NCBI RefSeq assembly: GCF_017744655.1
Contig: NZ_JAGIAW010000007.1
Span: 62,001-126,000, forward strand
From: Devosia sp.
Lineage (GTDB): Bacteria > Pseudomonadota > Alphaproteobacteria > Rhizobiales > Devosiaceae
Direction of reading: 5' to 3'
DNA: 64,000 nucleotides
Part shown: one piece after another, positions 53,948-64,000 of the stretch
Layout of the letters: each line of letters opens with the position of its first letter
Position numbering within the stretch: the stretch's first letter is position 1
Made by a program: the position numbers and the translations under genes
The notes under the pieces: generated by a model
Database searches by the model: none
Told to the model about the DNA's origin: nothing
What the model saw: only the letters and a program-made list of their open reading frames with translations

Positions 53948-54305
53948 GTGGTATTCCGCAGCGTTGAGGCAGCAACCATCCGGTCGCGCGCCACTAGGCG
54001 CCCGTCGCAATGGCCCGATGAAGCAAAGACGTAACTGCGCAGCGCCGGGCGGCGACTGCGAGAGACATTTGCGATGAAGAAGAAGACGGCGGGCGAGGCC
54101 CTATGTGGTAGAGTCGAAGTGCAGCATCGATGTCCTCCCGAAGGTGGATGGACTGCCGGCTTCTTGTCCGTGCTAACCCATTCCCATCCCGTCGACAGCG
54201 TCTGGTCGCCATCCGACAAGGGCACCATAACAAGCAATTTCGCATTTGCAAATGCATTCACAAATCAATTTGCAAATCGATTTTGGCAATGATAGCGATC
54301 CCTCT
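53948..54305. promoter_or_regulatory. Divergent control region, GH172 operon / LacI gene, with two operator palindromes
   Basis: No gene in 358 bp. GCATTTGCAAATGC (54242-54255) is a perfect palindrome and ATTTGCAAAT recurs at 54268-54277, 24 bp centre to centre. A minus-strand promoter candidate is TTGCAA (54251-54246) with TATGGT (54229-54224), so the first operator covers the -35 box. The two sites are 29 and 51 bp before the LacI ATG, so the repressor probably also controls itself. Confidence 0.65.
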
Positions 54306-55310
54306 ATGACAACGATTTCCAAGGTTGCCGAACGCGCCGGCGTCTCCCGCACTACCGTTTCGCACGTGCTCAATCACGCAGACCGCGTCTCAGAGCATCT
54401 TCGCACCCGCGTCCTCGCGGCGATCGACGAGATGGGTTATGTGCCCAATCCGCAAGCCCAGAGCCTACGAACCGGCCGCACGAATATCGTCGCCCTGCTC
54501 ATCCCCGATATCCGCAACCCCTTTTATCCGGAGCTCGTCAAAACGGCGCAGTCGGACCTCGAAGCGATCGGGCTCGACACCATGATCTTCAACTCCGACG
54601 TGCCGGGCGGACATCCGCAGGACCATAACCGCGAATATCTCAGGCAGATTCGCAACAAGCGAGTCGACGGCCTCATCGTGGGCGACTTTGCGCTCCACCG
54701 CATGCATGACGAACTGCTCAAGCTCGACATCCCGACCGTCTTCATTGGTGACCTGCCCAATCGCGCCGTGGATAGCGTCAAGATCGACGATTTTGGCGGG
54801 GGCTATGCCATGGGGAAGCTTCTCGCCCAAAAGGGCCATCGTCGCGTGGCCCACGTCACCGGCCCCGCTCATTTCGCCGAAGCGATGGCGAGGGCCGATG
54901 GCATTGAAAAAGGCTTGGCCGACCACGGCGCTCCGCCGAGCGCCGACCTGCGCTATGAAGGGACCTATCTTGCGCCTTCGGGCGAAGAGGCGGTCGACTG
55001 GCTGGTCGAACACCGCCGCGGCAACATGCCGAGCGCCATCTTCTTCGCCAATTATCTCATGGCCATGGCCGGACTGGCGCGTCTGCACGATCACAATATC
55101 CGCGTCCCCGAGGACATCGCCGTCGCCGTCTTCGGTGACCAGCCGGAAATGCGCTATGTGCGCCCCACCCTGACGAGGGTTGGCGTCGCTCCTTCTGCAC
55201 TGGCGCACCGCGCCGTTGCAATGCTGATCGAGCGGCTGAATGGGGTCTACACCGGCGAGGTCAGAGCCGAAGTTCTTGAATGCGCCGTTAGAGAATTTGC
55301 CAGCGCTTGA
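54306..55310 (+). CDS. LacI-family transcriptional regulator
   Basis: A 334-residue repressor. The helix-turn-helix (TTISKVAERAGVSRTTVSHV) starts at residue 2, followed by the hinge and the sugar-binding domain (TNIVALLIPDIRNPFYPE). ATG 54306 is the family-typical start; the longer frame from 54246 runs through the operators. It is divergent from the GH172/Opp-type importer operon and is its likely repressor. Confidence 0.9.
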   Translation: MTTISKVAERAGVSRTTVSHVLNHADRVSEHLRTRVLAAIDEMGYVPNPQAQSLRTGRTNIVALLIPDIRNPFYPELVKTAQSDLEAIGLDTMIFNSDVPGGHPQDHNREYLRQIRNKRVDGLIVGDFALHRMHDELLKLDIPTVFIGDLPNRAVDSVKIDDFGGGYAMGKLLAQKGHRRVAHVTGPAHFAEAMARADGIEKGLADHGAPPSADLRYEGTYLAPSGEEAVDWLVEHRRGNMPSAIFFANYLMAMAGLARLHDHNIRVPEDIAVAVFGDQPEMRYVRPTLTRVGVAPSALAHRAVAMLIERLNGVYTGEVRAEVLECAVREFASA

Positions 55311-55559
55311 AGCACGCGTTGAGCCAGTGGCCTAGACCTCGCTCCCCAAGAGCTTTGAAAGCAAAGGTTTGCTGAACCAACTGTGGAACCACAACAATGC
55401 TAAAGCCACAGCTTCGCGTAGTATTTTGGACACCATAGGCGAAGACATCGAACCATATTAGTCCAGCACAAGATGTCTTAAATTCTGTCTGCTATTGTGT
55501 CGGCCAATCCCGTCAGGCCCAATGGTCTGACACGACACCGAAAATAGCGAGAGCTGCGC

Positions 55560-56894
55560 GTGAAACCAACGTCTCGGCCCCGAACGATGACGGATACGAC
55601 CAAATACTCCTCCCGGCTGATCCTGGCTTACAAGATCTCTGCGGCGGCAGTGTCGGCTTTGTCTGTGTTCTGGGCAATGGTGTTTGCGGTCCAAGGACAG
55701 CCAATGCTGTCCCTCGGACAGATTTTTCTGACGCTATTGTGCCTTGTCAGCTTGAAATTGGCCAATGCGGGCCGGGTCACCACCTCGCTATATGTTACCC
55801 AGTTTGTCCTGCTGGCCTTCGTGCTTGGCCTGTGCCTGATGTTCGACGTGCCCAATAGCGACTTGCCGCGCGTCTCCCATCTGTTCCTGCTGCCCTTGGC
55901 CCTCGTCGGCTATATCAACTTCAAGACCAAGCGCTCGCCGATCCAGGCGGTTCTGATCGGCGCGAGCTTGCTGGGTTTCATTGCCCTTTCCAGCACGCAT
56001 TATGCGCTGCCCTTCGCCCAGCCCATTGCCGACGACATCAGGATCTATGGCGTGTGGGTGAATTCCATCATCGCTACGGCGCTCAGCGCTCTTTGTGTCT
56101 ATGCGCTGCAGGCCGAGATAGAGCGTACCGATAGATTGGCGCGCAACCTGGCCGACGCGCTCTGGCGCGAAGAGTTCGAGCTCTATTATCAGCCGCAGGT
56201 CGATCGCAACGGCCGTCGCATTGGCGCAGAAGCCTTGCTCCGCTGGACGCCGACCGGCGGCAAGCTGATTTCGCCCGCCGAGTTCATTCCTGCCGCCGAA
56301 CAGGCCGGCCTCATGGGCCGGATCGGCTATTGGGTACTGCAGCAGGCAATGCAGACGCTGGCGGACTGGGCCAAGAACGAGGAAACGCGACACCTGACGC
56401 TCTCGGTCAATGTGAGCGCCAGTCAATTTCTCGAAGACGGTTTCGAGCGCTCTGTGCTGAACCTGATCGAGACCTTTGGCATCGACCCGACCCGGCTCAA
56501 GATCGAGCTGACGGAAAGCGTGATGGTCGCCAATCCAGAACTGGTCACCGCCAAGATGCATGTTTTGCGCGCCGTAGGCATCGGCATGGCGCTCGATGAT
56601 TTCGGCACCGGCTATTCGTCCCTCGGCTATCTCCGACAATTGCCCCTGACGCAGTTGAAGATCGACCGCAGTTTTGTGCAGTCGATGATGGACAACAAGC
56701 GTAGCGCGGCTCTAGTGCGCAGCATCGTCCAGATGGGGCTGGACCTGGAGCTCGACGTGCTCGCAGAAGGGGTCGAGACGCGCGAACAGGTCAATTTCCT
56801 GACCCAGAATGGCTGTCAGGCCTATCAGGGCTTTCTCTTCGGCCGGCCAGTTCCGCTTGACGATTTCATGCGGCCTGCTGCTGCCGCTGCCTAG
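55560..56894 (+). CDS. Membrane-anchored EAL-domain cyclic-di-GMP phosphodiesterase
   Basis: A 444-residue protein. Five or so membrane helices fill residues 20-185, followed by an EAL domain. Catalytic motifs are intact: EALLRW (224-229), NVSASQF, ELTES, DDFGTGYSSL, KIDRSFV and AEGVET. No GGDEF domain is present, so it should hydrolyse cyclic di-GMP rather than make it. The membrane part looks like a sensor of unknown ligand. GTG 55560 has a weak GAGAG site; ATG 55587 is the alternative. It is a lone gene. Confidence 0.88.
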   Translation: MKPTSRPRTMTDTTKYSSRLILAYKISAAAVSALSVFWAMVFAVQGQPMLSLGQIFLTLLCLVSLKLANAGRVTTSLYVTQFVLLAFVLGLCLMFDVPNSDLPRVSHLFLLPLALVGYINFKTKRSPIQAVLIGASLLGFIALSSTHYALPFAQPIADDIRIYGVWVNSIIATALSALCVYALQAEIERTDRLARNLADALWREEFELYYQPQVDRNGRRIGAEALLRWTPTGGKLISPAEFIPAAEQAGLMGRIGYWVLQQAMQTLADWAKNEETRHLTLSVNVSASQFLEDGFERSVLNLIETFGIDPTRLKIELTESVMVANPELVTAKMHVLRAVGIGMALDDFGTGYSSLGYLRQLPLTQLKIDRSFVQSMMDNKRSAALVRSIVQMGLDLELDVLAEGVETREQVNFLTQNGCQAYQGFLFGRPVPLDDFMRPAAAAA

Positions 56895-56896
56895 AG

Positions 56897-56999
56897 CATG
56901 TCTCCCGAAAGTGGTCGCCGGTTTCGGGACAAAGACATGCGTGAAAACAAGGCGCTAAAGCGCATCGAGCGAATCCCAGGGGATCGCGACGCGCTTTAG
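56897..56999. repeat. Rhizobiales-type palindromic intergenic element
   Basis: Two nested palindromes: GCATGTCT-CCGAAA pairs with TTTCGGG-AGACATGC (56897-56940), and CTAAAGCGC pairs with GCGCTTTAG (56955-56999). The layout resembles the dispersed intergenic repeats of rhizobia. Its end overlaps the murB stop codon (56996-56998). It may act as the shared terminator of the convergent EAL and murB genes. Confidence 0.7.
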
Positions 57000-58015
57000 A
57001 GAAAGACCGGCTCTTCGTGCAGGGCAATGCCGAAGCGCGCTTTCACCGTCGCTTTTACATGCGCTGCGAGGGCGGCGATATCGCCGGCATCGGCATCACC
57101 GAGATTGACGACGACCAAGGCATGGCGCTCGGAGATGCCGGCGCGCCCCATGCGAAACCCCTTGAGGCCGCTCTGCTCGATCAGCCAGCCGGCCGACAGC
57201 TTGGTCCGCCCATCTGCCTGCGGGAAATTGGGGGCCGCCGGGAAGGCGGTGAGGACCGGTGCCGCTTCGTCGAGGGTGACGATGGGATTCTGAAAGAATG
57301 ACCCGGCATTGGGCGTAACGCGCCAATCGGGCAATTTGGATCCACGCAGGTAAAGGACGCGGTCCATCACGGTTCGGGGCTCGAGCGAGGGCTGATCGGC
57401 CAGCTCGGCAAGCCCAGCAAAACGCAGATTGGGCTTCCAGGGACGCGGCAGCCGCAATCGCAATGACAGCACCACATAGCGCCCCGCCTCCCGCTTGAAG
57501 ACGCTATCACGATAGGCGAAAGCACAGTCGGTGGCGGTGAAGGTATGTAGGGTTTTGTCTGCTGTATCGAAAGCCACGAGACTGTAGAAGACGTCGGCCA
57601 CTTCCGCGCCATAGGCGCCGATATTCTGCACCGGCGCCGCGCCGACTGTGCCGGGAATACCCGCAAGGTTTTCGATGCCACCAAAACCCTGCCCGACAGT
57701 CCAGACGACGAAATCATGCCAGGTTTCCCCGGCCGCCGCCTCGACCAGAACATAGTCCTCGGCCTCATCGATGACAGTACGGCCGGTGGTCGCGACCACG
57801 GCCGTGATCCCGACGAAATCTGCGGAAAGCACCACATTACTGCCGCCGCCAAGGATGCGTAGAGGCAGACCGCGTTCGCGCGCCAGGGCAAACAGCGCAG
57901 GCACCTGATCGGCGGCTTCCAGCATGGCGCCCCAGCGTGATCGGGCCTTGAGCGCCAGCGTGTTGCGCGCGGAGAGATCAAAATCGGGCGTGAGGTTGAG
58001 ATAGGACGTGGTCAT
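56996..58015 (-). CDS. murB: UDP-N-acetylenolpyruvoylglucosamine reductase, type I
   Basis: A 339-residue FAD enzyme that reduces UDP-GlcNAc-enolpyruvate to UDP-MurNAc in the cytoplasm. The FAD-binding RILGGGSNVVL (53-63), R169 in AYRDSVFK, the proton donor S239 in NAGSFFQNP and a C-terminal Glu (334/335) match the E. coli enzyme. The loop and length are those of type I MurB, while most Hyphomicrobiales carry a type II murB in the dcw cluster. No other cell-wall gene is nearby except glmM. Confidence 0.93.
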   Translation of the reverse strand: MTTSYLNLTPDFDLSARNTLALKARSRWGAMLEAADQVPALFALARERGLPLRILGGGSNVVLSADFVGITAVVATTGRTVIDEAEDYVLVEAAAGETWHDFVVWTVGQGFGGIENLAGIPGTVGAAPVQNIGAYGAEVADVFYSLVAFDTADKTLHTFTATDCAFAYRDSVFKREAGRYVVLSLRLRLPRPWKPNLRFAGLAELADQPSLEPRTVMDRVLYLRGSKLPDWRVTPNAGSFFQNPIVTLDEAAPVLTAFPAAPNFPQADGRTKLSAGWLIEQSGLKGFRMGRAGISERHALVVVNLGDADAGDIAALAAHVKATVKARFGIALHEEPVFL

Positions 58016-58055
58016 GGCCGGGTTATAGGTGCGCTCTTACGGGCCTGGCAATGTC

Positions 58056-59039
58056 TCAGCCAATCTGGCCGCCCAGTTCATCCTCGATATGGGCACGAAT
58101 GATGTCGTCGAAACGGCTTTCGGCGACAAAGCCGAGGCCTTCGGCACGCTTGGCCGAAAAGGCCTGTGGCCACCCGGCAACGATGCGGGCAATGACCGGG
58201 TCGGGCTCATGGCGAATGAGTTTTGCCGCCTTGTCCCCGGCAATGCGCCGCAGGGCCTCGATTTCGTCGCCAACCGTCGCGGCAAGGCCCGGCATGGTCA
58301 GAGAACGGCGCTGTCCGAGACCGGACGTGTCCATCTGGGCTGCGTGCAGCAGGAAGCTCACCGCCGCACGCGGGCTGGCAAACCAGTGACGGACATTCGT
58401 ATCGACCGGCAAGACCGCCTCGACACCGGTGAGGGGCTCGCGGATGATGCCGGAAAAGAAGCCCGAAGCGGCCTTGTTGGGTTTTCCAGGCCGGACGACG
58501 ATGGTCGGCAGACGAATGCCCACGCCATCGACAAAACCGCGGCGGGAATAATCGGCCAGCAGCAGCTCGCCGATCGCTTTTTGCGTGCCGTAGCTGGTGA
58601 GCGGCGTCAGGGGGAATTCATCGGGAATTTTCGCCGGCAAGGGCTCGCCGAAAACCGCGATGGACGAGGTAAAGACCAGACGGGGCGCATAGGCGCCTTG
58701 CCGGCTGGCAAGCCGGATCGCCTCCAGCAAATGCCGCGTGCCATCGAGATTGATGCGATAGCCCTTTTCGAAATCGGCTTCGGCCTCGCCGGACACGATG
58801 GCAGCGAGATGAAAGATGAGATCGGGACGCGCGCCAATCAACTGCTCCGCGGCAGCGGGTGCGGAAAGGTCGACGGCGTGGGTTTCGATGGGGATTGCCG
58901 CCTTCGGGGCTTCGGGCGAGACAATGTCAGCAAGCACCAGGGCCGAAATATCGCGACCAGCGACCTGCCCCGCCTTGAGCAGCGCCGCCGTGAGCTTGCG
59001 TCCAACCATGCCGGCGGCGCCGATAACCAGAATCTTCAC
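58056..59039 (-). CDS. denD: NAD-dependent sugar epimerase/dehydratase family, D-erythronate dehydrogenase-like
   Basis: A 327-residue short-chain/epimerase-fold protein. The NAD-binding GAAGMVGRKL begins near residue 7, and the catalytic Ser lies in FTSSIAVFG with Tyr/Lys in SYGTQKAIGE. The sequence style matches DenD, which oxidises D-erythronate to 2-oxo-tetronate. Its usual partners (otnK, otnC) are absent, so the function is family-level. GTG 59039 is preferred because GGAGG lies 9 bases upstream. Confidence 0.75.
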   Translation of the reverse strand: MKILVIGAAGMVGRKLTAALLKAGQVAGRDISALVLADIVSPEAPKAAIPIETHAVDLSAPAAAEQLIGARPDLIFHLAAIVSGEAEADFEKGYRINLDGTRHLLEAIRLASRQGAYAPRLVFTSSIAVFGEPLPAKIPDEFPLTPLTSYGTQKAIGELLLADYSRRGFVDGVGIRLPTIVVRPGKPNKAASGFFSGIIREPLTGVEAVLPVDTNVRHWFASPRAAVSFLLHAAQMDTSGLGQRRSLTMPGLAATVGDEIEALRRIAGDKAAKLIRHEPDPVIARIVAGWPQAFSAKRAEGLGFVAESRFDDIIRAHIEDELGGQIG

Positions 59040-59100
59040 GACCGTGTCCTCCAATGTCCCTCAATCGACGAAATCATTGCGGCGGCCTGTTGTCCACGGC

Positions 59101-59135
59101 GCAAAAGAAACGGCGCCCACCTCGGGTGAGCGCCG
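59101..59135 (-). terminator. Rho-independent terminator of the outer-membrane barrel gene
   Basis: A hairpin with arms CGGCG/CGCCG extended by CCACC/GGTGa lies 25 bp after the barrel gene's stop. On the minus strand it is followed by TTTCTTTTGC. Confidence 0.8.
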
Positions 59136-59159
59136 CTGCATGGGAAGACTGACTGGAGA

Positions 59160-59888
59160 TCAGTTGAAGCGGTAGCGCAGCGTGCCGCGCACTTCGTGGA
59201 CCCAAGCACCATTTATCGAATAGGGCGCAACGGCAGTGTTGTTGGCGACCTGATCAATATAGAGGCCGCGATAGCCGACGTCGGCAACGATGTGGCCGAA
59301 GTCATAGCCGACGCCGACCATACCGGCAGCCGCGAGGCTGGTATTGGTGCCGTGCGTATCGGCCGGGCCGGGGCCCGTGGTGATAACATCGTTGAAGGCA
59401 AGACCGGCACCGGCGCCGACATAACCGAAAGCGCCGCCAGCAGCGCCATAGCCCATCTCGCCGAAGCCGAAATCGTAATAGGCGTTGGCCAGAACGACAG
59501 TGGAGCGCAACTGCAGGCTGTGCACGCCGTTGGTCAGGTTGCCCGAAGTATCGTTGATCGTGGCGCGCATATTGTCATTGGCGAGATAGTCGACCGTGGC
59601 GTCGACGCGGAGACCCGTGCCGGTTTCATAGCCGACACCGGCGCCGACGGAGTAGCCATAGCCGTAATCGGTGATGGCGAAGGTGCGGGGCGTGGCGGTC
59701 GGGTGGAAAACTTCCCGGCCCCACATGGCATTGCCGGCGGCGCTGCCGCGCAGGTAGAAGCTGCCCGAGACGCCGTAGTCGACATCAGGAATTTCGATCA
59801 CAGGCGGGTAGTAGGGAAGGTCCGCGGCAATTGCCGGGCCTGCCACTGCTGTTCCGGTCAACAGGAACGCAGCAATGAGCTTGCGCAT
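59160..59888 (-). CDS. Outer-membrane beta-barrel protein (Omp25/31-like)
   Basis: A 242-residue protein with a signal peptide (KLIAAFLLTGTAVAGPAIA, cut before ADL). The mature part has alternating aromatic/small residues in many short strands (YGYSVGAGVGYETGTGLRVD, GMVGVGYDFGHIVADVGYRG). It ends LRYRFN, one residue beyond the usual terminal Phe. The size fits an 8-strand barrel common in Hyphomicrobiales. It is a stand-alone gene with its own terminator. Confidence 0.82.
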   Translation of the reverse strand: MRKLIAAFLLTGTAVAGPAIAADLPYYPPVIEIPDVDYGVSGSFYLRGSAAGNAMWGREVFHPTATPRTFAITDYGYGYSVGAGVGYETGTGLRVDATVDYLANDNMRATINDTSGNLTNGVHSLQLRSTVVLANAYYDFGFGEMGYGAAGGAFGYVGAGAGLAFNDVITTGPGPADTHGTNTSLAAAGMVGVGYDFGHIVADVGYRGLYIDQVANNTAVAPYSINGAWVHEVRGTLRYRFN

Positions 59889-59991
59889 GGGTTCAGTCCT
59901 TTAGTTGCCACGACGCTTGGTCGGTTCATGGCAAATATCGGACAAACTCGTTAAAGCTCGCTTAACCCTAGATTTTAACCCTAACGAAGCC

Positions 59992-61335
59992 CTACGCGAT
60001 CTGCCGGATGGCCGCTTCGACCTGGCCGACGATATTTTCGACCAGCGCCGCATCGTCCGCTTCGCCCATGACGCGGATCACCGGCTCGGTGCCGGAGGCG
60101 CGCACGACGAGGCGGCCGGCGCTACCGAGGGTCGACTGCGCATCGGCAATTGCCTGCTTGACGTGCTTGTCGTCGAGCGGCTTGCCGGACTTGAAGCGAA
60201 CATTGCGCAGAAGCTGCGGCACTTTTTCGAAGCGGTGGCAGATCTCCGAAATCGGAATGTTCTGTTGCTTCAGCACCGAGAGCAATTGCAGCGCCGCCAC
60301 AAGGCCATCGCCCGTTGTGGTGAAATCGGAAAGGATGATGTGGCCGGACTGTTCGCCGCCGACGTTAAAACCCTTGGAGCGCATGGCTTCGAGCACATAG
60401 CGGTCACCCACCTGGGTGCGTTCGAGCGTGAGGCCGAGGCCGGTCAGATAGCGTTCGAGGCCGAGATTGCTCATGATGGTGGCGACGATGCCGCCACCGA
60501 CCAGCATTTCGCGTTCGAGCCAGCTCTGGGCGATAACGGCCATGAACTGGTCGCCATCCACCACATTGCCCTTCTCGTCGATGATGATGACACGATCCGC
60601 GTCGCCATCGAGCGCGATGCCGATATCGGCGCGCACTTCCTTGACCTTGGCCGCAACGGCCTCTGGTGCGGTGGAGCCGACCTTGTGATTGATATTATAG
60701 CCATTGGGCTCGACGCCGATGGCGATCACCTCGGCGCCCAGCTCCCAGAGCGCCACCGGAGCGACCTTGTAAGCGGCGCCATTGGCGCAATCGAGGACCA
60801 CGCGCAGGCCCGAGAGATCGACTCCGCGTGGCAGGGTGCGCTTGGCATATTCGATATAGCGGGTACGAGCTTCCTCGTCGCGATAGGCGCGGCCGATTTC
60901 CATGCCATGTGCCAAGAGTTTTGACGTATCGGTCTCGATCAGTCGCTCGATCTCGGCTTCGACCTCGTCGCTGAGCTTGTAGCCGTCGGGACGGAAGAAC
61001 TTGATGCCATTGTCTTCATAAGGGTTGTGCGAGGCGGAGATCATTACGCCGAGATCCGCGCGCAGCGAACGGGTCAGCATGGCGACGGCCGGCGTCGGCA
61101 TCGGCCCGAGGAAATAGACATCCATGCCCACCGCGGTAAAACCCGCACCCAAGGCATTTTCCAGCATATAGCCCGAGCGGCGCGTATCCTTGCCGATGAC
61201 GACGCGATTGCGGTGCTCGCCGCGGACGAACTTGGTGCCGGCAGCCATGCCGACCTTCATGGCGAGATCGGGCGTCAGCTTGTCGCCATTGGCCATGCCC
61301 CGAATGCCGTCCGTGCCGAAATATTTACGGGCCAT
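59992..61335 (-). CDS. glmM: Phosphoglucosamine mutase
   Basis: A 447-residue enzyme converting glucosamine 6-phosphate to glucosamine 1-phosphate for peptidoglycan and LPS. The phosphoserine is S102 in MISASHNP, the metal loop is DGDADR (near 242-247) and the phosphate-binding loop is RASGTEP near 410. N-terminal [10 protein letters not shown] is diagnostic. It follows ftsH on the same strand, an order common in alphaproteobacteria, with a terminator between them. Confidence 0.97.
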   Translation of the reverse strand: MARKYFGTDGIRGMANGDKLTPDLAMKVGMAAGTKFVRGEHRNRVVIGKDTRRSGYMLENALGAGFTAVGMDVYFLGPMPTPAVAMLTRSLRADLGVMISASHNPYEDNGIKFFRPDGYKLSDEVEAEIERLIETDTSKLLAHGMEIGRAYRDEEARTRYIEYAKRTLPRGVDLSGLRVVLDCANGAAYKVAPVALWELGAEVIAIGVEPNGYNINHKVGSTAPEAVAAKVKEVRADIGIALDGDADRVIIIDEKGNVVDGDQFMAVIAQSWLEREMLVGGGIVATIMSNLGLERYLTGLGLTLERTQVGDRYVLEAMRSKGFNVGGEQSGHIILSDFTTTGDGLVAALQLLSVLKQQNIPISEICHRFEKVPQLLRNVRFKSGKPLDDKHVKQAIADAQSTLGSAGRLVVRASGTEPVIRVMGEADDAALVENIVGQVEAAIRQIA

Positions 61336-61401
61336 CGCGGTCCCCCCGATACTGGTCTTGAAAGCTTAATACCACTTTCGTGGCAAGTAGCGCAGTCAAT
61401 T

Positions 61402-61434
61402 GAACAAGAAAAGGGCCACCCTTGGGTGGCCCTT
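61402..61434 (-). terminator. Rho-independent terminator of ftsH
   Basis: AAGGGCCACCC and GGGTGGCCCTT form a perfect 11-bp stem with a 2-base core (61411-61434). On the minus strand it is followed by TTCTTGTTCA. It lies 12 bp after the ftsH stop, so glmM likely has its own promoter in the gap 61336-61401 or partial read-through. Confidence 0.85.
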
Positions 61435-61446
61435 GGAAAACTAGCC

Positions 61447-63378
<1,932 letters not shown>

Positions 63379-63870
63379 CAATCCTGTCCCGGAGGAAGCC
63401 AGCGCGCGACGCGGCAGCATTAGGCCGAATGTAAGACCGTCATTGGGGCGTTACAAGGGCAACACCTGCGGCGTCCCGGCCTTTACGTCCAGTCATTTTG
63501 TCGCGACGGGGTTAACGGGATATGGCCTGAGGCGGTTCCGGCGGGAGTACCTGTTCTATCATAGCATCTCGCTCCCGCCGACGATATGTCGCGGGACTAG
63601 TTTGGTGGACGGACCCCGGAGCGGCATTCGCCTCGAAGTATTTTGTAGATGAAGCGGATACCGCTCCGGAGTGCCCTCTTTTCGGGCGGGAACTATCGGC
63701 GACCATTGATCGCTCGTCGCAGGCGGCCAGCCCCGAACGTACGCTGGAGACGATCCAGCGCCGGGCCCCCTCGCTACTGTCGTCTGCAGACCGTCCGTGC
63801 GAGGTTGGATGGGACTATTATGAGGGCATAATTGGGGGCGGGGATAAGATGGATAAGTCCATCCCGCCCC
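63379..63870. other. Long non-coding region upstream of ftsH
   Basis: I see no gene on either strand. In many alphaproteobacteria tilS lies directly before ftsH; here it does not. An imperfect hairpin (GGGGCGGGGAT/ATCCCGCCCC, 63835-63870) sits near the right end. The region must hold the ftsH promoter; no confident sigma-32-type or sigma-70 boxes were assigned. Confidence 0.5.
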
Positions 63871-63880
63871 AAACCACGGT

Positions 63881-64000
63881 GTCATCCCCGCGAAAGCGGG
63901 GATCTCTGTTTAACGGCAGCGGGATTCCCGCTTTCGCGGGAATGACGCGGTGTGGGAGGGAAGCGAGATGGATTGCCGGGACAAGCCCGGCAATGACGAT
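63881..64000. repeat. Cluster of REP-like palindromes, running off the window
   Basis: The first unit (63881-63946) is an inverted repeat: GTCATCCCCGCGAAAGCGGG pairs with CCGCTTTCGCGGGAATGAC. A second unit (63972-63998) contains ATTGCCGGGACAAGCCCGGC and ends AATGAC. They belong to the same GTCATCCC...-type family as 3199-3269. Confidence 0.8.

Noticed and set aside
63881..64000. CRISPR array
   Set aside because: The repeats are large palindromes of unequal spacing, not short direct repeats with unique spacers.

Overview
The window is GC-rich alphaproteobacterial chromosome. The core genes at the right end (ftsH, glmM, a stand-alone murB), the abundance of sugar and peptide ABC importers, the Rhizobiales-type intergenic palindrome after the EAL gene and the REP-like units point to Hyphomicrobiales, and a Devosia-like organism is my best guess. 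I cannot confirm the genus without a search. No tRNA, rRNA, transposase, integrase or CRISPR array is visible.

Layout. (1) 1-6200, plus strand: the end of a GH32-type glycosidase, a serine beta-lactamase-like hydrolase, and a complete sugar ABC importer (binding protein, two permeases, ATPase). (2) 6207-7355, minus strand: a small secreted protein and a GntR/FCD regulator with an adjacent operator-like palindrome. (3) 7510-15834, plus strand: a galactonate-dehydratase-like enolase, a ThuA protein, a second complete sugar importer, a phosphotriesterase-fold lactonase candidate and an aldo/keto reductase; a second copy of the GntR palindrome precedes the importer. (4) 15926-26484, minus strand: an Lpl-type importer with a GH2 beta-galactosidase-like enzyme, a GH95 gene broken by one in-frame TGA, a LacI repressor and a separate ATPase; both promoters carry the same repressor palindrome over the -10 box. 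(5) 26763-36329, minus strand: a third complete sugar importer with a LacI regulator, an intact GH95 fucosidase-like enzyme and an uncharacterised glycosidase-like protein. (6) 36829-44064, minus strand: a peptide-type importer with a fused double ATPase, a class V aminotransferase and a GntR regulator. (7) 44280-47253: a homodimeric 2-oxoacid dehydrogenase E1 divergent from an Lrp-type regulator. (8) 47337-55310: a GH172 (DUF2961) gene with an Opp-type importer, divergent from its LacI regulator. (9) 55560-63378: an EAL phosphodiesterase, type I murB, D-erythronate-dehydrogenase-like gene, an outer-membrane barrel, glmM and ftsH. The last 620 bases have no gene and end in REP-like repeats.

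How it works together. Six ABC importers are packed into about 53 kb, most with their own regulator and one or two glycosidases. None of the glycosidases whose N-terminus is visible has a signal peptide, so the logic is to import oligosaccharides first and cut them in the cytoplasm. GH95 and GH2 suggest fucosylated or galactosylated plant or algal glycans; GH172 and GH32 suggest fructans or arabinans. The lactonase, reductase, enolase and ThuA set could oxidise released sugars without phosphorylation. Region 4 plus 5 is the most novel candidate system: two linked importer/glycosidase loci sharing duplicated GH95 genes.
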